From: Nemophila menziesii
Taxonomy: Eukaryota > Streptophyta > Magnoliopsida > Boraginales > Hydrophyllaceae
Direction of reading: 5' to 3'
Length of the DNA: 64,000 nucleotides
NCBI GenBank assembly: GCA_029959085.1
Contig: JARWIR010000008.1
Coordinates: 16,354,001 to 16,418,000, forward strand
The position numbers and the translations under genes were made by a program. Shown in pieces: positions 1 to 11,381 of the stretch. The number at the start of each line of letters is the position of its first letter. The stretch's first letter is position 1. The notes below the pieces were generated by a model. That model saw only the letters and a list, made by a program, of their open reading frames with translations, was not told the origin of the DNA and made no database searches.

Positions 1-1740
1 TCTTTAAATGTTGGCTGCACCAAATCTTTGGCAAAATATATAGGAACCCAACTTACTTTAAAGAGATAAAAAATGGAAACTATGTGGTACATTAAAGATA
101 TATTGTTGGGAAATCGGCTAGCTGGATTTCTAATTTACTCTTGGATGATGGGAAAGAAGGTTTGATCAAAGACGTGCTTCAGGAATTTCCCAATTATGCA
201 ATCTTGATTTTTGAATTCCTAATAACACATTGCAAAAAGATGGCGACTCTGATCATGAACTTTTGGTGGGATGCTAATATAATTTGAAAAAAAAATTCTT
301 GGTTAGTATGGAAAAAATTGCTAGATCTAAATCTATTAGTGACATTGGCTTTAGAGACCTTCAAAAAACGAACATCGTTTTATTTGCTAGTCAAGTATGG
401 AACTTATCAGTAACTCGAATTCTCTGGCAGCTAGAGTTCTTAAAGGTATTTATTTCCAAATTCTCCAATGTGGGACGCAAAACTTGCAAAAAAAAGATCA
501 TGAAAATGGGATAAAATTTTCAAAAGGATGCAATTGCTAAAGAAGGAATGCATTTGGCATATAGGTAATGGTCTAACGACTAATATATGTGATCACATGT
601 GGGTCAAAAAGGGTATCAATATTGAGAGACCTAGTAGGTGTAATTTATCTATGGTGGCACACCTTTTTAACAAGGATATAACTAGATGGGACGTAAATAC
701 GATTTACCAAACATGCCCATGATAGATTGCCAATGAAATTGTCAAGATATCAATCATGCAGCTAGATAAAGATGAAAGGATCATACGGACATTCACAAAA
801 GATAGACGATATATCACTAAGTTAGGGTACCACTGTTTAATCCAGAATGATATTTCCACGAGTTCCAAGCACTAGTATGGCAGAAGAAAATAAAAGAGAA
901 ATCTGTAAAACAATCTGGAACTCTAATTTGCCCGCAAAAATTAGAATTTTTGCCTAGAAAGTTTGCAGTGGGCCAATACCAACAAAAGTCAATCTTTGTA
1001 AAAAGAAATGTCTCAAAGATGGAAAATGTGAATGGTGTGAAATTAAAGAGGAGTCGATTGAGCATTTATTTCTAAAGTGCCTGTTTAGCGGTGTCGTCTA
1101 GAATTCTTTTTCAATGCAAATCAAGATTGAACGCGACTATGGTAGCGTTAAACAATGTATCATCCATATGTATACTCTAAAAATGGATGGGATCGGAAAA
1201 AAGTTGGGCATCTATCTTAAGTACGATCTAGTTCATCTGGAAGTCTCGGATGCAAGGTTTGTTTGAGAATAAAAAGTGAACTTTGAAGGAGACCGTCAGA
1301 AGAACAAATTCCCTTATTAATGATCTTTTTAGCGAGTCGTCTATCTCATATGGATGGTTTAACGAGGGGTGTACTACCTTGGAGGGGGGAAATGTAAATG
1401 AGAACCTGATACTAGTTGATGATTCGAAAAGCATTTTGCTTAATGATGCATCGTTTACCAAGGAATAGGAAGTGGCGGGTATTGCATCACTGCAGTTAAT
1501 AGAGATGGAGAAATCACTCACAGAGTAGCAAAACAATGCAAAATAAGATATTGTTTCTTCTACTTTGATAATCTTGAAGTTATCCAAAGTTTCACAAAAA
1601 GGAGGGGATAAGTTGGATGATCCAGCCAATTGTGGATAAAAACTGGAAATGGATGAATAAATCTCAAAAATGGAAAGCCCTGCACATTAAAATAAGCCTT
1701 AATGGGATCGCAGACTCGTTAGCTAAATATGTAAGACGTA
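1..1740 (+). mobile_element. Decayed LINE (L1-type) ORF2 3' part, cut by window start
   Basis: Remnant of the C-terminal part of a plant L1-type ORF2. Conceptual translation with frameshifts shows, in order, the end of the reverse transcriptase region with an NFWWDAN motif near 260-285, an IWHIGNGLTTNICDHMWV stretch at about 549-602, a zf-RVT zinc-binding domain (IWNSNLPAKIRIFA near 915-955, then CEWCEIKEESIEHLFLKC at 1027-1080), and an RNase H (RVT_3-type) piece around 1425-1600 (NDASF, then GSGGYCITAVNRDGEITH after a frame change). Several stops and frameshifts make it non-functional. The 5' part (endonuclease, RT core) lies before the window or is lost. The family call rests on domain order and motifs; subfamily unknown. 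Confidence 0.8.
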
Positions 1741-1794
1741 ACATTGATATTTCTAGATAGAATACAGTTTCTCTTGTCGAAAGATTTGGATATC

Positions 1795-2990
1795 TTAATA
1801 ATCTTTGTGATAGTACCCTACAAAAATTAAGGTATTATTGTGGCGTGCGATTTGGGACAGGTTACCTACGGGCGAGACCTCGCAGTAATGGGAGTTGTGG
1901 AAGACCCGTTGTGTCAACGATGTGGTGTTGAGGTTGAGACAATTGGACACTTGTTTCAGAGGTGTGGTGGATATGGGGAGCTGGTCAAGGCATGTACTAC
2001 AAGTGCAGTTGGGTGGAGAGCTGACCAGTTCGTCTCGCTTGGAATTTGAAGACCTACTAGTGTGGATGCGGCTAGCGGTAAAACGGACATAGGAATGTGA
2101 GCAAATTGGTTACTAAAAGTCAAGCACCATTTCGCAGAAACAGAGGGAGTATCCTGGTTTTGTTTTGCTGCAGTAGGGAGTGGAGAAGCAACCTTGTGCT
2201 GTAGCAAAACACGTGGAGCAGCAGGGAGCATCAGAGGCGCTTGGGTGGTGGCCCGAGATGCTGTCCCACAAGGGAATAGTGAATGGGACTGAGTGATGGT
2301 ATATTATAGCCGCACTTATATGCATATTTGGATTGATAGGAACATGAGGCTATTTGATCAATCCACACAGTAGAAATCGGTAAGTGAATTAAGAGCTATT
2401 GTTTGTAATGTGGCTAATGATTATGTGCGAGTGTGGGGAATTAAAGAAATGGTGGCTTATCTACGTCGGCAAAAAGTGTTCTTGTTAAATAGGTTAAACC
2501 GGAGAGTGTGATCAAACTAAATGTAAATGGGTCCTATGATGCGATTAAATCCGTAGCCAGTGTAGGAGGATTTATTCGCAATAGTATTGGGGACTATCTA
2601 AAGGGTTTTGCAGGAAGTTGTGTCGCGAGAACACCTTTTGAAGCGGAATTTCTTGCTTTGCATTTTGGATTACACATGGCGATGAGTCGGGGTATACTTC
2701 TCTTATTATTGAAATTGACTCGAGTGAGTTACACACGCTAGTGAAAGGCGGTGTGAACTCAAAGGGCTTTCGAGTGATATAATAGGTGCTTGTCATGACA
2801 TATTTGCAGTTAAGGAGCGTTTTGATTTGTTATGGAGCTTTCATGAAGCGGTGCGGATTGGAAAGCTAACTTTGGTGCGACTAGTGCGGAGTGACCAATT
2901 CCGTATAAAGACTCGCCAGATGATTTATGACGATTGTAAGCAAAATATCGTTATGATCAGACCGTACCTAAAATATTCATAGCTAGTTAA
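1795..2990 (+). mobile_element. Second decayed LINE remnant: zf-RVT plus RNase H
   Basis: A separate LINE-like 3' piece directly downstream of the first, with its own zf-RVT domain (KIKVLLWRAIWDRLPTGE at about 1828-1883, then after a frameshift LCQRCGVEVETIGHLFQRC near 1910-1965) and its own RNase H domain (KLNVNGSYDA at about 2511, AEFLALHFGLHMA near 2640-2690, then IEIDSSELHTLVKGG after a frame change). The zf-RVT sequence differs clearly from that of the first remnant, so this is not a simple duplication. Its end, near a YDDCKQN stretch at about 2920-2950, resembles the C-terminus of stand-alone plant RNase H/zf-RVT proteins, so an old retrogene is the alternative. Stops and frameshifts are present. 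Confidence 0.75.
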
Positions 2991-3420
2991 TCAATAATAG
3001 GAAGCTTTCTTCGTGATCGTTTAAACATCATATGTAACCCTATATATATAAATTCAAACTATACATTAATTTTATGAGTTAGACTATAGATCAATTGATT
3101 GGACTATTCACAAATATATGTTTATAACAATTCTCATATTTTTACCACGGCCCAGTACGAGTATATATTGGACAAAAAGCCCCGCATATTCACGATTTCT
3201 TTAGCAAGCACGGATATTATCTTGAATCATGCAAATAATATTGTACTTTAGAGTTTAGATATGTGTGAAAAAATAAAAATTGTAACTGTCATTTAGGTGA
3301 AAAATATTAACATTATAATGATGTGAGATAGTGCAAAACTCATTTATGTTCTCTTAACTCCATCATGCATTCAATATACAGAAAACTGTCATTTCACTCT
3401 AAAGACTTGAATTTAGTGTG
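2991..3420. other. Intergenic, upstream of the UPF0481 gene
   Basis: AT-rich, non-coding. It should hold the promoter and 5' UTR of the gene at 3421. A TATATATATAAA-like run lies at about 3042-3054, some 365 bases before the start codon; I cannot say whether it is the real TATA box. No other structure was recognised. Confidence 0.4.
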
Positions 3421-5128
3421 ATGGCTTCCATTAGCTCCACCATGCCTTCAAGGCCTGTTATGCAGTTCGATGAAGGAAAATGGGTTATCCAAATTCGACG
3501 AACCTTAGAAGAGGATCTTGAAGAAGAAGTTGAAATCCCAGTTAGTATCTTTAGTGTACCCAAGACTTTAATGGATTTTAAGCCGGATTCCTATGTACCG
3601 CAACAAGTTGCTCTAGGTCCTTACCATTATTGGCGTCCAGAGAGGTATGAGATGGAGAGATACAAACTTGCTGCAGCGAAAAGGATGAAGAAACATAGTA
3701 TTGATGATCTCACCTTTCAAGATGTTGTAGATGAATTAATAAGGTACTCAATCGCTCTAAAGCTACATTTTGCCTTAGTGTTTATATTTAGCGTTTCAAG
3801 TGACTTTGTTAAAGGTGTCAATCTTCAACAGGTACGAGCCGAGGATTCGAGCTTGCTACCATAAGTACCTTACTTGCAATGGTGAAACTCTGGCTTGGAT
3901 GATGGCTGTTGATGCTTGTTTTGTTCTTGAGTTCCTTCACATATTTGCTCTCCGAGAAGGAAAATTATTACATAGGATTTCATCGAGTATGTCACATTTA
4001 GTTGATATTGCTGGAAGAAAATCAGCACATAATGCTATTCTCAGAGATATAGTCATGCTTGAGAATCAAATTCCATTGTTTATACTAAGAAAAATGTTGG
4101 AATTTCAATATTCTTCTTTAGAGATAGCAGATAACACATTGTTTTCCATGTTAATGGGGTTCTCTAAAGAACTTTATCCTTTCAAAACCATGGAATTTCC
4201 AGAGATTCAAGTGATCAAAGAGCGAGCTCATTTGCTAGACTTCTTATACCATTTGATGGACCACAAATTAGTAAGGAGATCCTCTGAAATAGACGAATGT
4301 GAGAATCAAAATGAAGGGAATGAAGAAGAAAACAATTCAAGAGGCTTGCGTTACATCAAACGATTTTTTCAGGAGGTTTGGAAAATTCTTTCGAAATTAA
4401 AATTCTTCAAGAAAATATTGTTCTCCAAACAATTTGTATTCCTAGTAACATTGCCTTGGAAAATAATCTCTAATCTTCCTGTAATTAATATTGTCAAAGG
4501 ACCTATTGAATCATTCTTCATCTCATCTCAAGATAAAGAGGACGAGAAGAAAGAAATTAACAACGACAAACCTCCATTAATGGAAGAACTCGCCATTCCA
4601 TCCGTGACTGAACTTGTTAAAGCTTGCATAAAATTTGAGCCTACAAATGCAGGCATTACAAGCATTAAATTTGATGAGAAGAAAAGTACTTTATACCTTC
4701 CTTCGATCAGTTTGGATGCAAACACTGAGGTGACTTTGAAGAACTTAGTTGCATATGAAGCATGTAACGCAAATGGACCGGTGATTCTTACTCGTTACAC
4801 AGAATTAATGAATGGGATTATTGATACGGAAGAGGATGCGAAAATTCTCAGAGAAAAGGGAATTATTTTGAACCGTTTGAAGAGTGATGAAGAGGTTGCA
4901 AATATATGGAATGGAATGAATAGGTCTTTGAGACTAACAAAAGCTCCTTTGTTAGACAAAGTGATTGAAGATGTGAACAAATATTACAGCGGAGTTTGGA
5001 GGGTTAAGGTTAAGAAATTCATGAAGACATATATTTTAGGATCATGGCAGGTTCTCACATTCTTGGCTTGTATAACTGTCTTGTGTTTGATGAGCTTACA
5101 AACATTTTGTTCAGTCTTTAGATGTTAA
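3421..5128 (+). CDS. UPF0481 (DUF247) family membrane protein, two exons
   Basis: Plant-specific UPF0481/DUF247 protein of 539 residues, encoded by 3421-3743 and 3832-5128. The biochemical role of most members is unknown; in grasses DUF247 proteins are linked to self-incompatibility. Family marks: the N-terminal VPKTL...YVPQQVALGPYHYW block (about residues 41-66), EPRIRACYHKY just after the splice junction (about 110-120), MLENQIPLF at 183-191, a conserved C-terminal half, and one hydrophobic C-terminal membrane segment (about 515-535) near the end, as usual. An 88-base GT-AG intron joins the reading frame exactly (split Arg codon). The frame extends one codon 5' to a GTG, but ATG at 3421 is the sensible plant start. 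No stop or frameshift was found. It is the only host gene here that looks intact. A poly(A) signal follows 18 bases after the stop. Confidence 0.9.
3744..3831 (+). other. Intron of the UPF0481 gene
   Basis: Begins GTACTC after AG and ends CTTCAACAG. Removing it turns two overlapping frames into one continuous protein and recreates the family motif LIR-YEPRIRACYHKY. Reading through it instead gives a stop at 3862-3864. Confidence 0.9.
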
Positions 5129-5146
5129 CGTGTACTTCATTTAAAC

Positions 5147-5152
5147 AATAAA
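5147..5152 (+). terminator. Putative poly(A) signal AATAAA
   Basis: AATAAA 18 bases downstream of the UPF0481 stop codon. Plant signals are loose, so this is only a likely near-upstream element. Confidence 0.4.
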
Positions 5153-6274
5153 GAATGATGTCTTTTTAAAGGGCATTTACCAATTGAAGTAAGAATAAGA
5201 AATTATTTTAAGTCGGGGACAAGTGTACGTATATGAGGTTGGGTAACGATTCCAATAATTTTTGTTTTTATAAATAGTAAACCATATAATAATATCAAGA
5301 TATATAATATTAGACGAGCCAATAATACTCATTAAAGACTTATTAATAAAAAAACCTACAATACAATAAGTTTCTTAACACCTTCATTCCAAATTACCCT
5401 TACACTTAGCAATTAAAAAAGAAAGGAAAAGAAAAAAAATATACATACCATGACATTGGGTCTTTATTAAACTAAAAAAAAAAAACTAACAAAACACATA
5501 ACAAAACATACGCAATACACATACAACACACACACACACACACCGTATGAAACGAAATGTCTTTGATAGAGAGAAAAAAAGCCACAACGAACGACGATAC
5601 TCGACGGCAAATGGAGAAAAGCGATGGGGACACAAATCAAGAGCGAGCATAGGAAAGCAACAAAAAAAATGTATTAACTTACAAATCAGAAAATACACAT
5701 ACGTAAGTTGCTATAACCCAATTTTAATGGTTATGTTGAGGTTTATAGAGTGTTTTTTGCGTGATTCATGTAATTTTTGTATGTTTTTTTTTACTGATTT
5801 ATGTTTGATTAAGGAAAATAATGATAGTAAATAACGATTATAGTAGTTTCTAGGGTTTACAATAGGTTTTTCATGATAAATGTGATCGAATACTATGATT
5901 AATATGAACAAAAATTGGATTAGTGTGATTGAACATGATTAATCTGTAAAATAGGGACCTATAGTGCAATTATTAAATTTTTGAAGTATTACTGTAAATA
6001 TAGATAATTAAGGACTTAAAGATATTTTTAGGTAAATACAATGAAAAATATAGAGAAATTGTGTAATTTAGGAACCTTACAGTGTAATTTATGCATAATA
6101 TACGGACTTAAACGGTAAAACTGTGTATTCTGCATAAGTCACTGAACAAAACAATGAATTCACTGAATTAAACACCGAATTTCATGTTTGGAACAATGAA
6201 TTTTATATGATAATGTCAGTTCAAATTACTAAGTTGTTTCTTGTGGTTGGAGTTTGTGTAAATACAAGAAAATT
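5153..6274. other. Non-coding AT-rich stretch
   Basis: No coding region, RNA gene or mobile-element end recognised. The short reading frames here are low-complexity. It contains an AC microsatellite at about 5524-5543. Confidence 0.5.
5524..5543. repeat. (AC)n microsatellite
   Basis: About ten AC dinucleotides in a row, directly visible. Confidence 0.9.
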
Positions 6275-6514
6275 ATGGATCCAATAAGAAGAATAAATAA
6301 TGAAGAGAATGAAAAAATCAATGATATAGAAGAACCACAAAGAAAATACAAGGAAACGCTACAAAAAAGACAGATGGAAGCACTACAATCGACAACCAAA
6401 CGTATAGATGATACCTTATCCAGAAAAAGAAAGATTTATTCAGAAATAGTATTCAACTATTTAGAAGTGGGACCTGGACGTAATTTTGAGTATCCGACCC
6501 AAGCGGAAATGTAG
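6275..6514 (+). CDS. Small hypothetical ORF, 79 residues
   Basis: ATG-started frame, MDPIRRINNEENEKIND..., strongly charged, with a predicted helical middle rich in Lys, Glu and Gln. I do not recognise a family. It could be a fragment of a host exon, like the captured exons 1.5 kb downstream, or chance. No promoter or splice evidence supports expression. Confidence 0.2.
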   Translation: MDPIRRINNEENEKINDIEEPQRKYKETLQKRQMEALQSTTKRIDDTLSRKRKIYSEIVFNYLEVGPGRNFEYPTQAEM

Positions 6515-7919
6515 GAAGCTGATTGCCCCCAAATGAATGAAGGAAGCCTAATTTTTTAAGTATTTTGAATCATTTGGTTAGAATTGTAATTTTTAAGGTT
6601 TATTATGCTTTGTGATAGAAACTAAATGTTAAGGAAAACCAATATTATGTTATTGATTTGAATATTCATTATTCAACAAAGGTTTCGATACCAACTGCAA
6701 CATGTTTTGCGTCTAACAAACATCTCTGAAACAATGACACAATTGAGTGGCTATTATTTCTTATACATCCAAAGTTCAAGTGAAGAGTAAAGGAAAGCTA
6801 TAATCATTACTTCTTAACTGTTTCTCTTTGTCAAATCTCGTCCTCTCTCCCTTCAATTTGTGATGTAAAGTTTCAAGTCAGTAATCGATAATGCTTAATG
6901 GATAGTTGAGTGTTTGATTTTAGCTTCAACCTTTTGTTATCATCACTGTCCATGTTTCCGTTATTGATTTCATCGTGCTGGCCTTGATTTTTCCCATACT
7001 TTGAGATATCGGCGACGCTGAAGAGCGGGGAGAGGAGGATGACACAAATGTATGAGGAGGGAAATTGGAGGGGAGAGAACGATAATACTAAATCAGTTTC
7101 GTCTTCTCGCATCTTCAATGTCCTCATCTGCATCGTTCATCTCACTTTCCGGCAAATTGCAGGTCTAATTTCGCCTCTAAATTTATATTTATCGGTCTCC
7201 TCTTCTTACTAATCACGTCTGGACTCATTTGTTTTTGCTATTGTCAATCTCTCAGTCTCTATACTTTACTCTTTTATTATTAATCCATCAGTGTTGTGTG
7301 GATTTGTGTGTCATTTTCTTCTTTTTTTGACTAATATGGTTCTTTTGTATGTATGAAAGAATTAATGCACCGACTTCTCAGTTTGTTACTGAATTATGTG
7401 TTGTTGGCGTTGATTTATGGAGCTAGTTTAATCTAGAGAAGGAAAGCACGTAAGGTTAGTTCTTCTTTTGTGCTCCAAAACGCTATTTATGGCTTAAAGT
7501 TTTGTATCTCAATTAGTAGTAGATGTATCATGTTTGTATGCTATTTGATTATTCAAAGATGCTTCTGTGCATTTTGGCCAATTGGCGCATATTTGATCAT
7601 GTAACTGTGCATATATTAATTTCTGGCTTCTAAAGAGTCGGTATGAATTTTGCTTGAAAGTGTTTTTCTTAATGACTCGTGGATCTTTTTAACTCCTATC
7701 AACAGATTATAATCATTTTTCAAGCCAACGTGATCTAATAAGTACGTAAAGCTTCAAGATTGAAAGGGAAATGGTCAAATCATCTGAATTGAGCATTTTG
7801 AGGTATCAAATTGGTAAGAGTAAAATCAGGATTTATTAATTTAAGTGTTGAAGTCTGTAAATTGGATTAAACTTGCTCTTTTAGTATATTAATTGACCAA
7901 TTTGTGTATTCATTGTTAG
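6515..7919. other. Non-coding; possible captured 5' UTR
   Basis: No clear coding region. Around 6990-7170 the base composition rises (GA-rich, then TTCGTCTTCTCGC) and is followed by a splice-donor-like GCAG/GTCTAATTTCG. This looks like a plant 5' UTR exon and may belong to the captured block downstream, but that is a guess. Confidence 0.25.
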
Positions 7920-8915
7920 ATGCTTTTAGAGTTGCAAGTGTATGGTTTATCAAATAAAAATGTATCGAAAGGAAAAGAAAATGGTGAAATGTTACAGCTA
8001 GGATCCAATATTGAAGAACCTTCATGCAGCATTTCAGATTAAATAAATGGAAATGGAGAATATAAATTCTCTTATTCCATTTTTAATCAACATCCATTGA
8101 TGAGTTTCAAAGCTTCCACTTTAGGCTTGACTGGATTATATTATATCGGGAATACTTGCTTCATGAATAGTGCTATCTAATGTTTAGTCCATACAAATAA
8201 GCTCGTTGATTATTTTTTAGCAGATTTTCGAAAGGATCTAAATTTTGACAATCCTTTGGGTATGAATGTAAGTATTTTCTTATTATCGAGTCTTTTATTA
8301 TCTCCATGAGATTTTCTGAAGTTATTTCTCTTGATCAGGACAAGTTATTATCGAGTCTTTTATTGCCCAGATGAAGTAGCAAACGAGCATTGAAAATAAT
8401 CTAGCACGTAATAGCTTAATCATAGTCAGTCTATGCCAAGTAAGTATATCATTATTTACGCTAAAGGTCCTTTAAGTTCTTACATTTGACCCGTTTATGT
8501 ATAAATCTTTACCCATTCCTTAAACAACGATCCGCGCGATAGTAACGGTGGTGAGTAGCACCGGATCGTATCCTCCACGTCCTGTCACAGTAAATATGCC
8601 TAATGATGGAAAATTAAATTATCTTTTCAAGCTTTATCCACAGCTTGTGAGTTACAGGATAATGAAAGTTTGTTAATAGCCGAGGTATTTTATGTATGAA
8701 GAGTGGGTCTGATCCTCTCCCACATTGTAATATGGTAAAAACTAAAATGTTGATTTTCTTTTTACTGCAGATATACAACAGTTGGATAATTAGTTATCTG
8801 TATAACCCGAGTGATTCTGTAGATCTAATCAGAGATAATGATAAACTTATTGCGTATATAATGCCAAAGGATTATATCAACTCTCACTTGATCGTATTTA
8901 ATATAAGAGAGAAGT
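7920..8915 (+). pseudogene. Ubiquitin-specific protease (UBP/USP) gene fragment with introns
   Basis: Fragment of a plant UBP of the DUSP-containing, UBP5-like group (deubiquitinating cysteine proteases). Exon 7920-8267 carries the Cys box, GLTGLYYIGNTCFMNSAI then a stop where the family has Gln, followed by CLVHTNKLVDYFLADF; a second in-frame stop lies near 8040. It ends at a good donor (GTAAGT). A later exon near 8365-8440 has PDEVANE and, after a frameshift, ENNLARNSLIIV-LCQ. Then come ALSTACELQDNESLLIAE (up to 8684), an 86-base GT-AG intron, and IYNSWIISYLYNPSDS...LIRDNDKLIAY (8771 to about 8912). Introns are kept, so this is copied genomic DNA, not a processed pseudogene. The rest of the catalytic domain, including the His box, is missing. 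It is non-functional. Confidence 0.8.
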
Positions 8916-9176
8916 AAGTGTTGTTAATTTGTAACTTTTTTTTGCGAAGTATTATAAAACTGTTTAATTGGTCATGGTCAGGTTCAGTTACTCGTATTAT
9001 TAACTGTTTAATTGGGTAACTTGAACCTTTAGTCCCCGTTGTATGTGAAATAATCATGCATACACAGGGCTATTTCGTATAATACAGGGACCAAGAGTGC
9101 AATTTACTAAATATAGTTATTAGAGCCGATTTTCTCTGACATTGAGCTCTTGCCTAATCAAAAAGGTATTACCTAG

Positions 9177-9410
9177 CTCAACTGGCCAGAGCCTTACTAT
9201 TTTTTCAGCACTTAAAGGGGAGGTCCAAGGTTCGAATCCCCTCCCTAACGGGTGTAAAGTGAGAGGTACAAGGCTCAAACCCCTTCCTGAACATGGGTCA
9301 CCTAGTTCTGATTTACCATGAGAATATATATGGGGAGGCATGTATATCTCCGTGGGATTAGTCGGGTGCGCGTAAGCTAGCCCGGAACCTATGTAACCAA
9401 AAAAAAAAAA
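9177..9410 (+). mobile_element. tRNA-derived SINE with target-site duplication
   Basis: Short element with Pol III promoter boxes: an A-box-like TAGCTCAACTGG at its left edge (about 9174-9185) and a perfect B box GGTTCGAATCC at 9229-9239. It ends in a run of about 12 A. The sequence GGTATTACCTAG occurs immediately before (9165-9176) and immediately after the A run (9411-9422), so this is a target duplication of at least 12 bp. The 5' end of the tRNA part appears short, because the duplication abuts the A box. There is no open reading frame of note. Confidence 0.8.
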
Positions 9411-9764
9411 GGTATTACCTAGTCATGGATATGGAATATAACAAGCATATTCTTTGTGCTAAATATTTTCGAAACTGATTCTTTCTAATTAGTTAAGAAA
9501 CTAAATATTTTATTTCGTTTGTTAATGAGAGGATTATGGATATACTTATCTTATGTTATATAATTTTTAGATTTATTTGTACAAATTCTCACTATGATTT
9601 ATTAAAAAATATTATAACTACAAGAATCTGGAATGCTTGCTTTATTTCGATTCATGATAATTGATGCTGACTTCTGGTGAGTTATTTACTAACCATGGTT
9701 AAGTTTATTAGCATCTTTAGTTAGTACGGAAAACATTACTTGTCTAATTCATGATTTATCACAG

Positions 9765-9858
9765 TCTTTCAAAGAAATGGTGGCAATGTGTTTAGTAAAA
9801 GATCAAATGAAAAGACCAACTGCTGAGAAATTATTGAAGCATTCCTTTTTCAAGTCCG
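9765..9858 (+). pseudogene. Protein kinase exon fragment (STE20/GCK-like)
   Basis: After an acceptor-like CACAG, the frame reads [20 protein letters not shown] followed by [11 protein letters not shown]. This matches kinase subdomain XI with the [13 protein letters not shown] signature of plant germinal-centre/STE20-like kinases (SPS1/BLUS1-like). Only this single exon is recognisable; no catalytic loop or DFG motif is present. It lies in the same orientation as the UBP and RPA2 fragments, which fits multi-gene capture. Confidence 0.7.
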
Positions 9859-9950
9859 AAACTTTCATGATTTTTTTCTTCTGATTTGCCCCCTTTATGA
9901 ACCTGCGTAAAATCCCTTGAGGTATATTTCATATTTTCAAGAAGCTTGTG

Positions 9951-9951
<1 letters not shown>

Positions 9952-10020
<69 letters not shown>
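9952..10020. repeat. (AT)n microsatellite
   Basis: About 34 AT dinucleotides. A spurious Ile-Tyr repeat frame runs through it on the minus strand. Confidence 0.95.
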
Positions 10021-10027
<7 letters not shown>

Positions 10028-10276
10028 GCACTCATGTGCTATTTTGTATTGTTAGAGTATAGGTGTGAGTGCTTGGACCTTTGATATCGAGGTTTTGAAG
10101 TCACAGGTTTCATTGGTATGTATTCAAGTTATTGATTATTTATTAGTTTAAAAAAAAACTGAGGTTAAATTTTTTGTTTCTTAGGTTTAAGATGGGGATA
10201 AAATACAAGAAATAAAGGAAGAAGACGAAAGAATAAAATCTTCTTATAAATACTACAATAATTTTTTTTTGCATAT

Positions 10277-10905
10277 TCACACTTGATGATGGCACTGGAC
10301 GAACGGAATGCTTTAAATGGTATATTCTTTTTGCATCTTTCTAGGACCAATAGTGCAATCAACCCTCAGCTTACTCTGTTAGGGTAAATGAAGTTGTTGA
10401 TAGCAAGGTAATGTCTGAAGTAGCGTGAGTGTTTTTGTATTAAGTTTAATATACGCCTTAGTAAATATTTGCTTAAACTGTTAAAAAATCACTTTTTATT
10501 TATTTTATCCAAAGGAACAGAATGTATGTGCGAGTACATAGACACTTAAAAGAATTTCAGGGTTAAAAGCAATTGATGGTCTTCTCAGAAAGGTATTATT
10601 GATTCCCGAGTGAGTAAGTTACTATCTTTTTGCCATTGTAATTTTGTTTTTCATTGTATGAATCTCTCACAGGCCTGAGTGTTTACAATTAAATAGCATA
10701 TCATTTTACTGATCATATACGTTCATATATACTACACAAATTATCAACCTTATTAATCTGATCTTACTCGCATATATTATAATTTTTTACTGTTAATTGC
10801 AGATGGTGAATGAGTGTGGTTCATATTCGGCTCAAAATCCAAGTTTGAATACAAATATGAGTATGAATACTCCTATAAAAGGGGTACCAAATTCCACCTG
10901 CAAAT
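10277..10905 (+). pseudogene. Replication protein A 32-kDa subunit (RPA2) fragment with introns
   Basis: Central OB-fold of RPA2, a single-stranded DNA-binding subunit used in replication and repair. Exon 1 (from about 10277) reads FTLDDGTGRTECFKW. A GT-AG intron joins it in frame to WVNEVVDSKVMSEVA (10383-10424), and a second joins it to MYVRVHRHLKEFQG, a stop where the family has Lys, then KQLMVFS (about 10515-10598). A probable fourth exon starts near 10801 (NECGSYSAQNPSLNTN...). Exon phases still fit, so this is copied genomic DNA. The N-terminus and the C-terminal winged helix are missing, so it is not functional. Confidence 0.75.
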
Positions 10906-11032
10906 CATGTACGTAATTTAGAATTGATATTTTTTGTGGGTTTTTATTGATGAGATATGATTATAGTTTGTGTTGTTTTAGGGTAAAAAATGACTATTAG
11001 TAAACAGGGAGGAGGGAGGAGAGCAAATTTTC

Positions 11033-11262
11033 TAAGTATCAATAGGCGACTCCTTTTAGAAGGGAGTTGGCAAATGAGGGTGTCAATAAAAGGGGTCTCA
11101 ATAGCCGACACAATTGTAGAAGGAGCTGGGAAAAGGGGTCTTAATAGCCGACACTATTGTAGAAGGAGTTGGGAAAAGGGGTCTCAATACCAAAGGGGTG
11201 TCAATAGCCTACACTATTTTGGAAGGAGCTGGGAAAGGGGGAGTCAATAGCCGACTACCGTA
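11033..11262 (+). repeat. Subterminal tandem repeats, about 43-bp unit
   Basis: About five imperfect copies of a unit containing TCAATAGCCGACACTATTGT and AGAAGGAGCTGGGAAAAGG. Clustered short repeats within a few hundred bases of an element end are typical of CACTA transposons, where they bind transposase. Confidence 0.65.
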
Positions 11263-11381
11263 TCAGAGTGTACTCATAACATTGGCAACACAAGTATAGG
11301 CCATTATGGGACAAAATGTAGGCAAAGATAAGACAACACTTTAAAAGGGTCGTCTAAAGGTCAAAATAAAGTTAGCAAAAA

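Noticed and set aside
3418..3420. GTG as start codon of the UPF0481 protein
   Set aside because: The next codon is ATG (3421), which is what plant ribosomes would use.
4528..4980. Two minus-strand frames inside the UPF0481 gene
   Set aside because: Antisense shadows of the coding exon with no family match.
5486..5911. Overlapping short frames on both strands near the AC repeat
   Set aside because: Low-complexity translations with no conserved motif.
9177..9260. A tRNA gene, because of A- and B-box sequences
   Set aside because: No cloverleaf can be completed, and the A tail with flanking duplication shows a SINE.
9831..10031. Minus-strand frame with a long Ile-Tyr repeat
   Set aside because: It is just the (AT)n microsatellite read in one frame.
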